Source: an uncultured Oscillospiraceae bacterium (GTDB lineage: Bacteria > Bacillota > Clostridia > Oscillospirales > Ruminococcaceae). From it: a DNA stretch of 30,843 nt. The translations under genes and the position numbers were made by a program. Below the pieces are notes generated by a model, which made no database searches, was not told the origin of the DNA, and saw only the letters and a list, made by a program, of their open reading frames with translations. Positions 15,602 through 23,765 of this stretch are shown one piece after another (positions within the stretch are counted from its first letter, which is position 1; every line of letters begins with the position of its first letter). Location of the stretch: NCBI GenBank assembly GCA_934539585.1, contig CAKTCT010000031.1:1-30843 (forward strand), in the 5' to 3' direction.

Positions 15602-16543
15602 GTGTTCAGGCTGAAGGTCGGCCTTGCCGATCTCAACGATCCTGAAGCAGCGGAAGCCGGTGCCGTGTGGCTCGCACTTCCGATTCCGAGAGAGGAAGCG
15701 GATGCCATCGTCAAGGATGCCTTTGGCGTAGAATCCATTGAGGACTGCGCCTGCTTTGACTTCGAATCCGGCATCCCGCAGATCACCGCCGTCGCCGTCA
15801 AGGACATGGCTTCTTTTGACGCACTGAACGCTGTCGCAGACCGGTACCTCACAATGGGAAACGATGCACAGCTCAGATTCAAAGCAATCCTCGAAGCGGA
15901 GAACATTCATGAAGCAGACGGCGCATTGGAAGCCGCAGACAGGCTGAACGAATATGAGCTGTCGTATTTCGACAGCGACGCCGCCTCCTTCTTCAAAACC
16001 CATGTGTGCCACAATCTCGACGTCCGCTTTGACGATCACTGGCTGGATACACTCTTGACGCAGAACGAAGGCAAGCGGCTGGTTGAGCGGATGGGTGCGA
16101 GCATTACCGACTATGGTATTCTCTCTGCCCGTGGCGGCCATCTGTTCGAGCCTGTCCCTGTTGAGGTGCCGGAAGCCAAAGAGCTGAAGACGCAGGCCAT
16201 GACCGACGAGAAGCTCGAGGTGGTCGAGGTACTTGGGCAGACGGCTCTTTTCACTAACGGCCGCGTTACGCAGAAGGAACTGCCGGACGGTCTTTACAAG
16301 TACGATCTGCGCGAGGGCGAATCCATCGCCTTTGCCACCGTCGAGCCGAGTGTTGCCGTCAATCATGCCGGAACGATCATCACCAAAGAGCCGATCATCT
16401 TCGGGGAGGAAGGATATATCGAGTTTGACGATGATTCCTCTCCCAACTTCCGCGGCGATGAGATGTCTGTCGAGGAATTCCTCAATACGGACTTCAGCCA
16501 GGACGAAGATGAATCTCAGACGATGGGAGGCATGCAGTTATGA
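15602..16543 (+). CDS. ArdA-like conjugative-element protein, 5' end uncertain
   Basis: Family-like sequence starts at RLKVGLADLNDPEAAEAGAV, shortly after a GTG at 15602 that has no ribosome binding site, so the true start may be lost at the join. About 313 residues are visible. The helical region ALNAVADRYLTMGNDAQLRF to ALEAADRLNEYEL resembles the middle helical region of ArdA proteins, and WLALPIPREEADAIVKDAFG resembles openings of ArdA-like proteins on Clostridia elements. The C-terminal 120 residues (YKYDLREGESIAFATVEPSV, then FNTD-like acidic segments) are strand-rich and acidic. The stop overlaps the next start (ATGA). An antirestriction role is an inference. Confidence 0.65.
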   Translation: MFRLKVGLADLNDPEAAEAGAVWLALPIPREEADAIVKDAFGVESIEDCACFDFESGIPQITAVAVKDMASFDALNAVADRYLTMGNDAQLRFKAILEAENIHEADGALEAADRLNEYELSYFDSDAASFFKTHVCHNLDVRFDDHWLDTLLTQNEGKRLVERMGASITDYGILSARGGHLFEPVPVEVPEAKELKTQAMTDEKLEVVEVLGQTALFTNGRVTQKELPDGLYKYDLREGESIAFATVEPSVAVNHAGTIITKEPIIFGEEGYIEFDDDSSPNFRGDEMSVEEFLNTDFSQDEDESQTMGGMQL

Positions 16544-17139
16544 GTGTGAAAACCATATCCAAAGACGAACTGCGCCGGATGGAAGGCTCCGAAGGCTTGA
16601 TCCTTCAGGGATGCGGCGGCAGCCTCGACGAATGGGTGGACGGCATCAATGATATGCTCACGGAGGACGGCATTCTGCTGGGCGGCACAAGGTTCCACGA
16701 CTGCTCCACCTTTGAGCATGACGGTTCGACCTGCCTGCTCTTTCCCTTCAAGGATGACGTCGAACTCGACGTGGGAAAGCTCGCCATGTGGCGGCTCCAG
16801 ACGCACGGAAACTTCGGCGGTACCTGGCTTTCGGACTATGTTCCGAACAAGCTCGGCGGCTTCTTTTCCAAGGAGCAGACCGCAGAGACAGTGCAAAAGC
16901 CCGACTGTCCGCTGATCGGCCAGGACGGAAACATCTTCAATCTGATGGGCATAGCATCCCGCACTCTGAAGCAGAATGGTCTTGCAGACCAGGCGAAGGA
17001 GATGTGCGACCGCATCCGTGAGTCCGGCGACTATTACAAGGCGCTCGGCGTCATCGGAGAGTACGTCAACATCACTTCGGTGGATGACGCTCCGGATGAA
17101 GGAGAAGACTTCGAGGAAGGAATGGAAATGCAGCTATGA
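16540..17139 (+). CDS. Conserved hypothetical element protein
   Basis: A 199-residue acidic protein of unknown function. It includes LILQGCGGSLDEWVDGINDM, then the segment TCLLFPFKDDVELDVGKLAM and WRLQTHGNFGGTWLSDYVPN, and ends in an acidic tail (DEGEDFEEGMEMQL). The C-terminal GMEMQL matches the GGMQL end of the preceding protein, which hints at a shared terminal signal or a common origin. It is translationally coupled on both sides by ATGA overlaps. Confidence 0.75.
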   Translation: MSVKTISKDELRRMEGSEGLILQGCGGSLDEWVDGINDMLTEDGILLGGTRFHDCSTFEHDGSTCLLFPFKDDVELDVGKLAMWRLQTHGNFGGTWLSDYVPNKLGGFFSKEQTAETVQKPDCPLIGQDGNIFNLMGIASRTLKQNGLADQAKEMCDRIRESGDYYKALGVIGEYVNITSVDDAPDEGEDFEEGMEMQL

Positions 17140-17480
17140 AGTACGATGAATTTCAAAAAGCTGTTGACCGCATCATCGAGGACGGCGATACGCTGATGAT
17201 CCACGTGTCCCCGGACTTTCAGTGCGATCAGACGCTCGGTTTCCCGACTTCGCTCTGCGTCTGCTGGGAACAAGGAAAAGCATGGCTCGCCCCCAACGAC
17301 TTCATGATGTCCGATCTGCCCGACGATCAAGCCAAAGACATCATGGACGCCTGTGCCGAGTACGGCATACGCAGCTGCGAAGATGCGGAGGACTTCAATA
17401 ATCTTCTCCGCGGACTCGGTCAGGATGCTATGGACAACGCCTGGCTCCCCGACGATGAGGAAGGGATGGTGCTGTCATGA
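17136..17480 (+). CDS. Small acidic hypothetical element protein
   Basis: A 114-residue acidic protein with no recognised domain, containing YDEFQKAVDRIIEDGDTLMI and the segment CVCWEQGKAWLAPNDFMMSD. Its start overlaps the preceding stop and its stop overlaps the next start by ATGA, so it is firmly part of the four-gene unit. Its function is unknown. Confidence 0.7.
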   Translation: MKYDEFQKAVDRIIEDGDTLMIHVSPDFQCDQTLGFPTSLCVCWEQGKAWLAPNDFMMSDLPDDQAKDIMDACAEYGIRSCEDAEDFNNLLRGLGQDAMDNAWLPDDEEGMVLS

Positions 17481-17620
17481 CCGAGTTTCTTTGGTTTCTC
17501 GTTGGGCTCTTCATCGGCGGGATCGTGACAACCCTGGTGCTGTGCTGCCTGCAGATCAACCGCATCAACGAATACGAAGCCGAGCTTCGAAAGCTCCGCT
17601 CACAACTGAATAACAAGTAA
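17477..17620 (+). CDS. 47-residue single-span membrane protein (DUF3789-like)
   Basis: Begins MTEFLWFLVGLFIGGIVTT, with one membrane span of about 23 residues followed by LQINRINEYEAELRKL, a short charged helix. The pattern of an N-terminal span ending in LQINR is what I recall of DUF3789 proteins of Firmicutes conjugative elements. It is the last gene of the ATGA-coupled unit and is followed by a terminator. Its role is unknown. Confidence 0.7.
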   Translation: MTEFLWFLVGLFIGGIVTTLVLCCLQINRINEYEAELRKLRSQLNNK

Positions 17621-17627
17621 TTCCGAA

Positions 17628-17669
17628 GACGGTATCAATCGCCCCATAACGATTGGTACCGTCTTTTTT
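17628..17669 (+). terminator. Terminator after the four-gene unit
   Basis: Arms GACGGTATCAATCG (17628-17641) and CGATTGGTACCGTC (17650-17663) pair with one wobble and are followed by six T. It closes the ArdA-like unit before the methyltransferase gene. Confidence 0.85.
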
Positions 17670-17693
17670 CGTTTATGGCGCGGTTGGTACCTC

Positions 17694-18692
17694 GTGAAAA
17701 GCGAGGTGATCAACATCAAAACCCCTGTATCCCGTGTAGGAAACAAGACTGCGATCCTGCACATTCTCTACGCTCTGTTCCCGTTGCACTACGGACGCTT
17801 TATCGACGTGTTCGGTGGCAGCGGCAGCGTCCTTCTCGGCAAGCCGACCATTGATGCCTTCGAAGTGTACAACGACTTTGACCGCAACCTGGTCAACCTG
17901 TTCCGATGTATGAAGGAACGGACGATGGCAACGATCCGAGAGCTTGGCTTCTGCAATCTCAACTCCAGAGAGGATTTCATTGCGATCCGCAAGTTCTTTG
18001 ACCACGAGACATTCGATGACAGGTTCTTGACAGAGGAACTGATGCTCACAGAGATCATGCTTCCCCCTCCCGAGGCTGCTGAGCTGAAGGAAATCCGTAA
18101 GCGGATTACCGAAGATTACGATGTGCGCAGAGCGGCCATGTTCCTAAAGCTTCTCCGCAACAGCTACTCCAGCAGCGGAAAATCCTTTGCATCACAGCCC
18201 TTTGACATCCGAAAGCTGTTCGGACTGATTCAGGAGCTGGAAGACCGCATGGCAAACGTGGTCATTGAGAACCAGGACTTCGAGACGCTTATCCGACACT
18301 ATGACCGTCTCGACGCTTTCTTCTATGCCGATCCGCCTTACTTTTCAACGGAGGATATGTACGAGGTGGGCTTCGGCTGGGATGACCATGTCAGGCTCAG
18401 AGAAACCCTCGGCAGGATCAAAGGCAAGTTCCTTCTGTCCTACAACGACTGTCCCGAGATCCGTGAACTGTACGACGGATTCAGCCTCTTCGACTTCTCC
18501 CGCACTCATTCGATGGCGCAGCGGTATGAAGCCGGAAAGGAATTCAAGGAGCTTCTCATTGCCAACTACGATTATTACGAGCGCGAAAACGCAAAGCCCA
18601 AGCAGCTCACGCTGTTCGACATCTACGGCGACGAGAACTACGACTACGAAAAAATATTAAAGGAGAGCATTATATCATGCAAAATCAGATGA
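17694..18692 (+). CDS. D12-class DNA adenine methyltransferase
   Basis: A protein of about 330 residues that would methylate adenine N6 in a short DNA target. The family motifs are in order: RVGNKTAI near the start, the SAM-binding FIDVFGGSGSVLLGKP (about residues 36-51), VYNDFDRNLVNLF, and the catalytic DPPY in FYADPPYFSTEDMYEVGF (about residues 211-228). The start is uncertain: GTG at 17694 and GTG at 17706 are both in frame and neither has a clear ribosome binding site. No matching restriction enzyme is seen nearby, so it is probably an orphan methylase that protects the element from host restriction, in line with the ArdA-like protein upstream. Confidence 0.9.
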   Translation: MKSEVINIKTPVSRVGNKTAILHILYALFPLHYGRFIDVFGGSGSVLLGKPTIDAFEVYNDFDRNLVNLFRCMKERTMATIRELGFCNLNSREDFIAIRKFFDHETFDDRFLTEELMLTEIMLPPPEAAELKEIRKRITEDYDVRRAAMFLKLLRNSYSSSGKSFASQPFDIRKLFGLIQELEDRMANVVIENQDFETLIRHYDRLDAFFYADPPYFSTEDMYEVGFGWDDHVRLRETLGRIKGKFLLSYNDCPEIRELYDGFSLFDFSRTHSMAQRYEAGKEFKELLIANYDYYERENAKPKQLTLFDIYGDENYDYEKILKESIISCKIR

Positions 18693-18943
18693 AAAACCAG
18701 CCCCTCTTTGCGCTGGTTCCCGTGCCGTATGAGGCGCTTGTGGACGCAGGCATTGAGATCGGCGATCCTCTGCAGTTCACGGTTGAAGAAGGAAAGATCA
18801 CGATGGAGCGGCTCGTTCCCGAGGAAATCGAGATCGTCTGCAGCGGGAACTGCCAGGACTGCCCGATGCTCCTGCTCGACTGTATTGGCGGCTGCGAAGC
18901 CTGTCCCTGTAAGAATAATTGTGAAAGAAGCGAGGAGCGATAA
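18677..18943 (+). CDS. AbrB-like small protein with eight-cysteine tail
   Basis: An 88-residue protein. The first half (VPVPYEALVDAGIEIGDPLQ, then FTVEEGKITMERL) has the strand pattern of an AbrB/SpoVT swapped-hairpin domain. The second half carries eight cysteines (residues 55, 59, 62, 69, 73, 76, 78 and 82) as CSGNCQDC, DCIGGCEACPC and NC, which would fit one or two bound metal ions. The start, preceded by AAGGAGAG, lies inside the methyltransferase 3' end. A second AbrB-like gene follows two bases after the stop. A DNA-binding regulator of transfer genes is a reasonable guess. Confidence 0.7.
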   Translation: MQNQMKNQPLFALVPVPYEALVDAGIEIGDPLQFTVEEGKITMERLVPEEIEIVCSGNCQDCPMLLLDCIGGCEACPCKNNCERSEER

Positions 18944-18945
18944 CT

Positions 18946-19263
18946 ATGATCCAGATGTTCCGAATCCTTGGTAAGCGTGGACGCATTACCATCCCCTTCG
19001 AGATCCGCCAGCGCGTCGGATTCTCCTACAACGACGTTCTCTCCTTCACGGAGGCGCCGGACGGCAGAACCGTGATCGTCAAGCGCGAGAAGATCTGCGA
19101 CAACTGCGCAGCGGAAAAGCCGCAGAGAAAGGAAGCCGAAGACACCATCACGCTCTTTGATTTCCTCAACGGTCTTTCCGACGAGCAGCAGAAGGCGGCC
19201 TTCGCCCATCTCAAGCTGAAATGGGATCGTGTGCAAGGAAGTGGTCTCTATGGCAGATCATAA
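18946..19263 (+). CDS. AbrB/MazE/SpoVT-domain regulator
   Basis: A 105-residue protein with a clear AbrB-type domain at residues 5-45 (RILGKRGRITIPFEIRQRVG, then NDVLSFTEAPDGRTVIVKRE), which would bind DNA as a dimer. A CDNC pair follows near residue 51, echoing the cysteine-rich tail of the protein before it. The C-terminal part (TLFDFLNGLSDEQQKAAFAH) is a short helical segment. It is separated from the preceding gene by two bases and overlaps the next by 14 bases, so it is co-transcribed with both. Confidence 0.8.
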   Translation: MIQMFRILGKRGRITIPFEIRQRVGFSYNDVLSFTEAPDGRTVIVKREKICDNCAAEKPQRKEAEDTITLFDFLNGLSDEQQKAAFAHLKLKWDRVQGSGLYGRS

Positions 19264-19648
19264 GCCCCTTTACCGCTGGTCGCTGCAGGACGCCATCGCC
19301 CACAACGAGGTGCAGGATTGGCGTGACAGCTACCGTGAGAACTGTGACTGTGCCAGGGCAATCGAGCGAGCGATTGCCGATCATTATCACGACAACGTCC
19401 TCGAGAACGGTACGAAGGATGTCATCGACCGTTACGGCTTCGACCGTGTGAATTGGGTGCTGGCAAACACCCTGCAGGAGAAAGCTCACGACGGCCGCTT
19501 CTCTCAGGAGAACAAGAAATGGGCAAAGGGCTTCTTCATCCCGAGCGATGACGTGCGCTGGCATTTCTGCGTGGAGTCTCACCCCGGATTGACGGATCTC
19601 TTTATCAATCAGGCTCGGGAGGCATGGCAGATCCCTTGCTCCTTGTAA
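19250..19648 (+). CDS. DUF3849 family element protein
   Basis: A 132-residue protein matching the DUF3849 pattern: PLYRWSLQDAIAHNEVQDWR near the start, then RENCDCARAIERAIADHYHD, RYGFDRVNWVLANTLQEKAH and VESHPGLTDLFINQAREAW at the end. This family is found on Firmicutes conjugative elements and has no known function. The ATG at 19250 is preferred because AAGGAAG lies upstream; an earlier in-frame ATG lacks this. It overlaps the coupling-protein gene that follows by 25 bases. Confidence 0.8.
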   Translation: MADHKPLYRWSLQDAIAHNEVQDWRDSYRENCDCARAIERAIADHYHDNVLENGTKDVIDRYGFDRVNWVLANTLQEKAHDGRFSQENKKWAKGFFIPSDDVRWHFCVESHPGLTDLFINQAREAWQIPCSL

Positions 19649-20190
19649 TCGTCGCCGGGATCATGTTCGCCGTACTCGGCGGTGTGACCTTGCTGTCCCA
19701 CATCTACAGTCTGAACGGAATCAAATCCAAGACCGTGGGCGACGGTCAGCACGGTACGGCTCGATGGGCGACTAAGGCAGAGATAAAGAAGATCTACAAG
19801 CACGTGCCGTTTGATCCACAACGTTGGCGTAAGCAGGCAGCCAAAGGACAAACTCCCACGGGTGATGACGGCAAGCCGTTGCCTCAAGGCATCGTGGTGG
19901 GATGCACCGGCAACACCACGGCAATGGTTGATACCGGCGACGTTCACGCTCTTATGATCGGTGCAGCAGGTGTCGGTAAGACCGCCTTTTGGCTGTACCC
20001 GTGTATCGAGTATGCCTGCGCTTCGGAAATGTCGTGGCTCTCCACCGATACCAAAGGCGACGTCATGCGTAACTACGGACACATTGCCAAGCAGTACGGC
20101 TATAACGTATCGGTCATTGACCTGCGAAACCCGACTCGCAGTAACGGCAACAATCTGCTCCATCTCGTGAACAAGTATATGGATCTGTAC
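19624..20190 (+). pseudogene. VirD4/TraG coupling protein, 3' part missing
   Basis: The first 189 or so residues of a type IV secretion coupling protein, the ATPase that brings DNA to the transfer channel. A membrane segment opens the protein (LLLVIVAGIMFAVLGGVTLL), then GDGQHGTARWATKAEIKKIY and the Walker A GAAGVGKTAFW (about residues 118-128) and LSTDTKGDVMRNYGHIAKQY. Family members are about 600 residues long with a Walker B motif downstream, which is absent here. Family sequence stops after LVNKYMDLY, where GC-rich phage sequence in another frame takes over. It is therefore a fragment created by the join near 20190. Confidence 0.85.
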
Positions 20191-20198
20191 CAACTCCA
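20189..20198. other. Join between conjugative element and phage sequence
   Basis: Coupling-protein homology ends near 20188 and portal-protein homology starts near 20198 in a different frame. Base composition jumps to clearly GC-rich at this point. Both genes are truncated here, which is not the structure of a clean integration. Confidence 0.7.
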
Positions 20199-21841
20199 TT
20201 GCCAACAAGCACGCCGACGCCATGGATTCCTTCCCCAAGCCCAACGTCCTGCCCCGGGAGGAGGGGGACCGGGAGGACGCAAAGATGCTCTCCTCGGTGC
20301 TGCCGGTGATCTTAGAGCGGAACGGCTTTGAGCAGACCTATTCCGACGTCTGGTGGTACAAATTGAAAAGCGGCACCGGGGTCTACGGGGTCTTCTGGAA
20401 CCCACGGCTGGAAAACGGGTTGGGGGACATCGACATCCGGAAGCTGGACCTTTTAAACCTTTTCTGGGAGCCGGGAATCTCCGACATCCAGCAGAGCCGG
20501 AACCTGTTTTCCGTGGAGCTCATGGACAACAGGACCTTAGAAAGCCGGTATCCCCAGCTGAAAGGGCAGCTGGGCGGCGACGTCATCGACGTGGCCCGGT
20601 ACATCTACGACGATACCGTGGACACCTCGGAGAAAACGGTGGTGGTGGACTGGTACTACAAAACCGAGGGGGCCGACGGCGGAAAGCGGCTCCATTACGT
20701 GAAATTCGCCGGGGAGACGGTGCTGTTCGCCTCGGAAAACGAGCCGGAATACCAGGACCGGGGGTTTTACGATCACGGGGAGTACCCGGTGGTGTTCGAC
20801 ACCCTGTTTCTGGAGGAAGGGACCCCGGCGGGCTTCGGGTACGTGGACATCATGCGGGACGCCCAGGGGTACATCGACCGGCTGGGCGGCGCCATCCTCA
20901 AGAACAGCCTGGTGGGGGCCCGGCCCCGGTTCTTCATCAAGGACACCGGGGCGGTGAACGAAAAGGAGTTCGCTGACGTCTCCAAGGACTTCGTCCACGT
21001 GGCGGGGCAGCTGGACGACGGCAGCCTGCGGCAGATCACCGTGGAGCCGGTGTCCTCCATGGCCCTCAACGTCCTGCAGATGAAGATCGACGAGCTGAAG
21101 GAGACCTCGGGGAACCGGGACTTCTCCCAGGGGTCCACGGCGTCGGGGGTGACGGCGGCCTCGGCCATTGCGGCGCTGCAGGAGGCCGGGAGCAAGCTCT
21201 CCCGGGACATGAACAAAAGCGGGTACCGGGCCTTCCAGAAGATCAACTACCTGTGCATCGAGCTCATCCGGCAGTTCTACGACGAGCCCCGGTCCTTCCG
21301 GATCACGGGGGAACAGGGGGCGGAGGAGTTCGCCGTCTTTGACAACCGGCGACTGCGGCCCAGCCAAACGGAAGGGGTCTTCGGGGTGGACACGGGATAC
21401 CGGCGGCCGGTATTCGACATTGTGGTCACGTCCCAGAAGGCGTCCCCCTTCAACACCATCGCCCAGAACGAGCTGGCCAAGGAGCTTTTCTCCATGGGAT
21501 TTTTCAACCCCGAGCTTTCGGACCAGGCCCTCTGCGCCGTGGACCTGATGGACTTTGAGGGGAAGGAGCTGGTCCGGCGGAAGATCACCCAGAACGGCAC
21601 CCTGTTCCAGATGGTGCAGCAGATGCAGGCCCAGATGCAGAAAATGGCCATGATCATCGACGCCCAGAACGGGACCTCGGTTTCCGGCGAGGTGGCGGGG
21701 ATGGTTCCGGCTGTGGGGGCCCCGGGAGAGGCCGCCGCCGACGGCACTGCCGCCGCCATGGACGCCATGGGCCGGGAATCCGCCACATCCACGGCGGGAA
21801 AAGCAAGAACGCGGGCCGCAGAGACGGCAACGCCCAGATAA
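20198..21841 (+). pseudogene. Phage portal protein, N-terminus missing
   Basis: About 547 residues of a portal protein, the ring at the phage capsid vertex through which DNA is packaged. In-frame family sequence begins before the first ATG (at 20222) with KHADAMDSFPKPNVLPREEG, so the N-terminal part is missing and not just short. Typical segments are WWYKLKSGTGVYGVFWNP, the segment DIDIRKLDLLNLFWEPGISD, and SGVTAASAIAALQEAGSKLS. The C-terminus is Gln/Met-rich then Ala-rich. The stop is followed by the next phage gene within 13 bases. No terminase or capsid gene is present. Confidence 0.8.
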
Positions 21842-21854
21842 AGGAGGAATCACC

Positions 21855-22605
21855 ATGGCAGTGGTATCGATGACCGGAAAGAAACGGGACGATTACGAGG
21901 AACGGGACCAGCTGGTCCAGATCGGGAAAAATCAGTTTGTCACCAAGCCCGGGAGCCAGAGCCGGGGCAAGGCCACAGCGGAGGTCACGCCGGACCAGTA
22001 TCTGGACCGGCTGGCGGAATACGGGCTGACGGACACGGCCTATCAGCGGAGCGGGACCTCCCCGTACACGGGGAACGGAGGGAAGCCGGGGTACAGCTCC
22101 CGGTACTCCTCCCAAATCGACGCGCTGCTGGATTCGGTCCTGAACCGGGAGGGGTTCTCCTACGACGTGGAAAGCGACCCCCTGTACCAGCAGTACCGGA
22201 AGCAGTACATCCGGGAGGGAGACCGGGCCATGCGGGACACCATGGGCAACGCGGCGGCCCTGACGGGGGGCTACGGCTCCTCCTACGGGACCACGGCGGG
22301 GAGCCAGGCCTACGACTACTATCTTTCCCAGCTAAACGACCGGGTGCCGGAATTAGAACAGCTGGCCTACCAGAAGTACCAGGACGAGGGGACGGCGCTG
22401 CTCAATCGCCTCAGCGCCCTCCAGGCCATGGAGGACCAGGACTATTCCCGCTACCGGGACCAGATAAACGACTACTACACCGACCAGACCTTCAACTACC
22501 AGAAGGAGCAGGACGCGTTGAGCCAGAAGAACTGGCAGGCCCAGTTTGATTATCAGAAGGAGCAGGACGCATTAAGCCAGAAAAACTGGCTCAACTACCG
22601 CGCTT
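21855..22605 (+). pseudogene. Phage virion-associated protein, 3' end replaced
   Basis: The first 250 or so residues of a long hydrophilic phage protein that follows the portal gene. AAAGGAGG lies just before the ATG. The protein is rich in Gln, Tyr and Asp, with a Gly/Tyr-rich patch (ALTGGYGSSYGTTAGSQAYD). Near the end it has two copies of a 17-residue repeat beginning YQKEQDALSQKNW, encoded by 51-base DNA repeats at about 22498-22590. In relatives I would expect more repeats and a tail. Instead the frame runs on without a stop into the acetyltransferase gene at 22638. A structural or ejection-associated role is inferred from position only. Confidence 0.65.
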
Positions 22606-22625
22606 TTTCACAAACAGACCGCCGA
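22587..22625. other. Join between phage fragment and chromosome-like block
   Basis: The tandem protein repeat of the phage gene breaks off after QKNW near 22587, and the next gene's ribosome binding site AAAGGAG starts at about 22625. The sequence between fits neither gene. The in-frame continuation looks accidental. Confidence 0.5.
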
Positions 22626-22637
22626 AAGGAGACCCCC

Positions 22638-23084
22638 ATGGAAACCATTGAAATTCTGTCCCCCGGCCACCCTCTGTGGGACCGGACCGCCCGCTTTGCG
22701 GAGACCTGCTCCTGGCAGGCGGGCCCCATCCTGGCAAAGAAAATGCGGGAAAACGATTTTGAAGAAAACGAACGGGTCCTCGTCCTCCTCTGCGACGGCG
22801 ATATCGCCGCCTTCTGCACCTACGCCAACAAGGACGAGCTGCCGCCGGAGCTGGACTTCGGCCCCTTTGCGGGCTTCGTCTTTACCGCCGAGGCGTACCG
22901 GGGCCGCCGCTTCTCCCAGCGGCTCATCGACGCGGCCTGCGCCCTGGCAAAGGCCCAGGGCTTCCCCGGCCTCTACGTCATGAGCGGCGAGGTGGGCCTC
23001 TACGAAAAGTTCGGCTTCCGGAAGATCGGGGACTACCCCACCATCTACCACACCGTGGACCAGCTGTTTTTCAAGGAGCTGTAA
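22638..23084 (+). CDS. GNAT family N-acetyltransferase
   Basis: A 148-residue GNAT enzyme that would transfer acetyl from acetyl-CoA to an unknown amine. The core is complete: strands around RVLVLLCDGDIAAFCTYANK, the acetyl-CoA pyrophosphate loop in AEAYRGRRFSQRLIDAACAL, and the C-terminal LYVMSGEVGLYEKFGFRKIG typical of the fold. The ATG at 22638 is chosen because AAAGGAG lies about seven bases upstream and family sequence starts there. The frame is open upstream into the phage gene, but this is best read as an accident of the join. It ends three bases before the stop of the convergent gene. Confidence 0.85.
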   Translation: METIEILSPGHPLWDRTARFAETCSWQAGPILAKKMRENDFEENERVLVLLCDGDIAAFCTYANKDELPPELDFGPFAGFVFTAEAYRGRRFSQRLIDAACALAKAQGFPGLYVMSGEVGLYEKFGFRKIGDYPTIYHTVDQLFFKEL

Positions 23085-23087
23085 CCC

Positions 23088-23753
23088 CTAGATCCGCTCC
23101 AGGTCCTGGTAAGCCTCCGCCGCCGGGCTCCGGTCCCCTACGTACCAGTAGTCGCAGCAGTCCCCGCCCAGCGCCTCGGTCCGGGTCCGGATCAGCCGTG
23201 CGTGGAGAAGCTCCGCCCCCATGTGGTCCGTCCGGCAAAGATAGGGCAGCAGCTCCGTGTAGCCGTGCTCCTTGGCGTGCCTGGCAATGGGGCACCCATA
23301 CAGGTGAAAGCAGAACCCTTCCTGCCGGTGGTCGGGATTGATCTCCACCCTCCAGCTGTCCATCCACTCCCCCTTGGCCTGGTGGGCCTCCAGCTCCCGG
23401 CGGTACCGAAGGTAGACCTTCTCAAAGAGCCGGTAGGGCCACCGGCTCCTGTTCCCGTCGATGAACCGCCCCAGGAACTTCAGCCGGTCCACCTCCCGGC
23501 GTTTGATGGCCAGCAGCGCCTCCCCGTCCAGCCGATGGCCGCTGGCCTCGTAAAAGGCGAGGATGGTGAACCAGTCCAGCATGTTGGCCGCCATGAGGTT
23601 CTTCCCCAGGTCCGGCATCTCCTTGCAAAATTCCCGGTAGTACCCCTCGGCCCGCCGGAAAATCGCCCCGGCCTCCTCCGGGAAGCGCTCCCTGCAGTAC
23701 CGCTCATAGGGCTTTGCGTACTGGGACGCCCCGTAAGCCCGCTTTCCCGTCAT
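23088..23753 (-). CDS. L-2-amino-thiazoline-4-carboxylic acid hydrolase-like protein
   Basis: A 221-residue soluble protein that matches my recollection of the ATC hydrolase family, named for an enzyme opening the thiazoline ring on a route to cysteine. Supporting segments are ANMLDWFTILAFYEASGHRL, then FHLYGCPIARHAKEHGYTEL with a conserved-looking Cys, YLCRTDHMGAELLHA, and the terminal TRTEALGGDCCDYWYVGD with a Cys pair before Asp. Many members have no shown function, so the reaction is uncertain. It begins 12 bases after the membrane protein gene and is probably co-transcribed with it and the acetyltransferase before that. Confidence 0.65.
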   Translation of the reverse strand: MTGKRAYGASQYAKPYERYCRERFPEEAGAIFRRAEGYYREFCKEMPDLGKNLMAANMLDWFTILAFYEASGHRLDGEALLAIKRREVDRLKFLGRFIDGNRSRWPYRLFEKVYLRYRRELEAHQAKGEWMDSWRVEINPDHRQEGFCFHLYGCPIARHAKEHGYTELLPYLCRTDHMGAELLHARLIRTRTEALGGDCCDYWYVGDRSPAAEAYQDLERI

Positions 23754-23765
23754 TCTGCCGCACCC

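Noticed and set aside
20537..21856. A 439-codon open frame antisense to the portal gene
   Set aside because: Typical GC-rich shadow of a real gene, His/Gly/Leu/Pro-rich with no family content; the plus-strand portal homology is clear.
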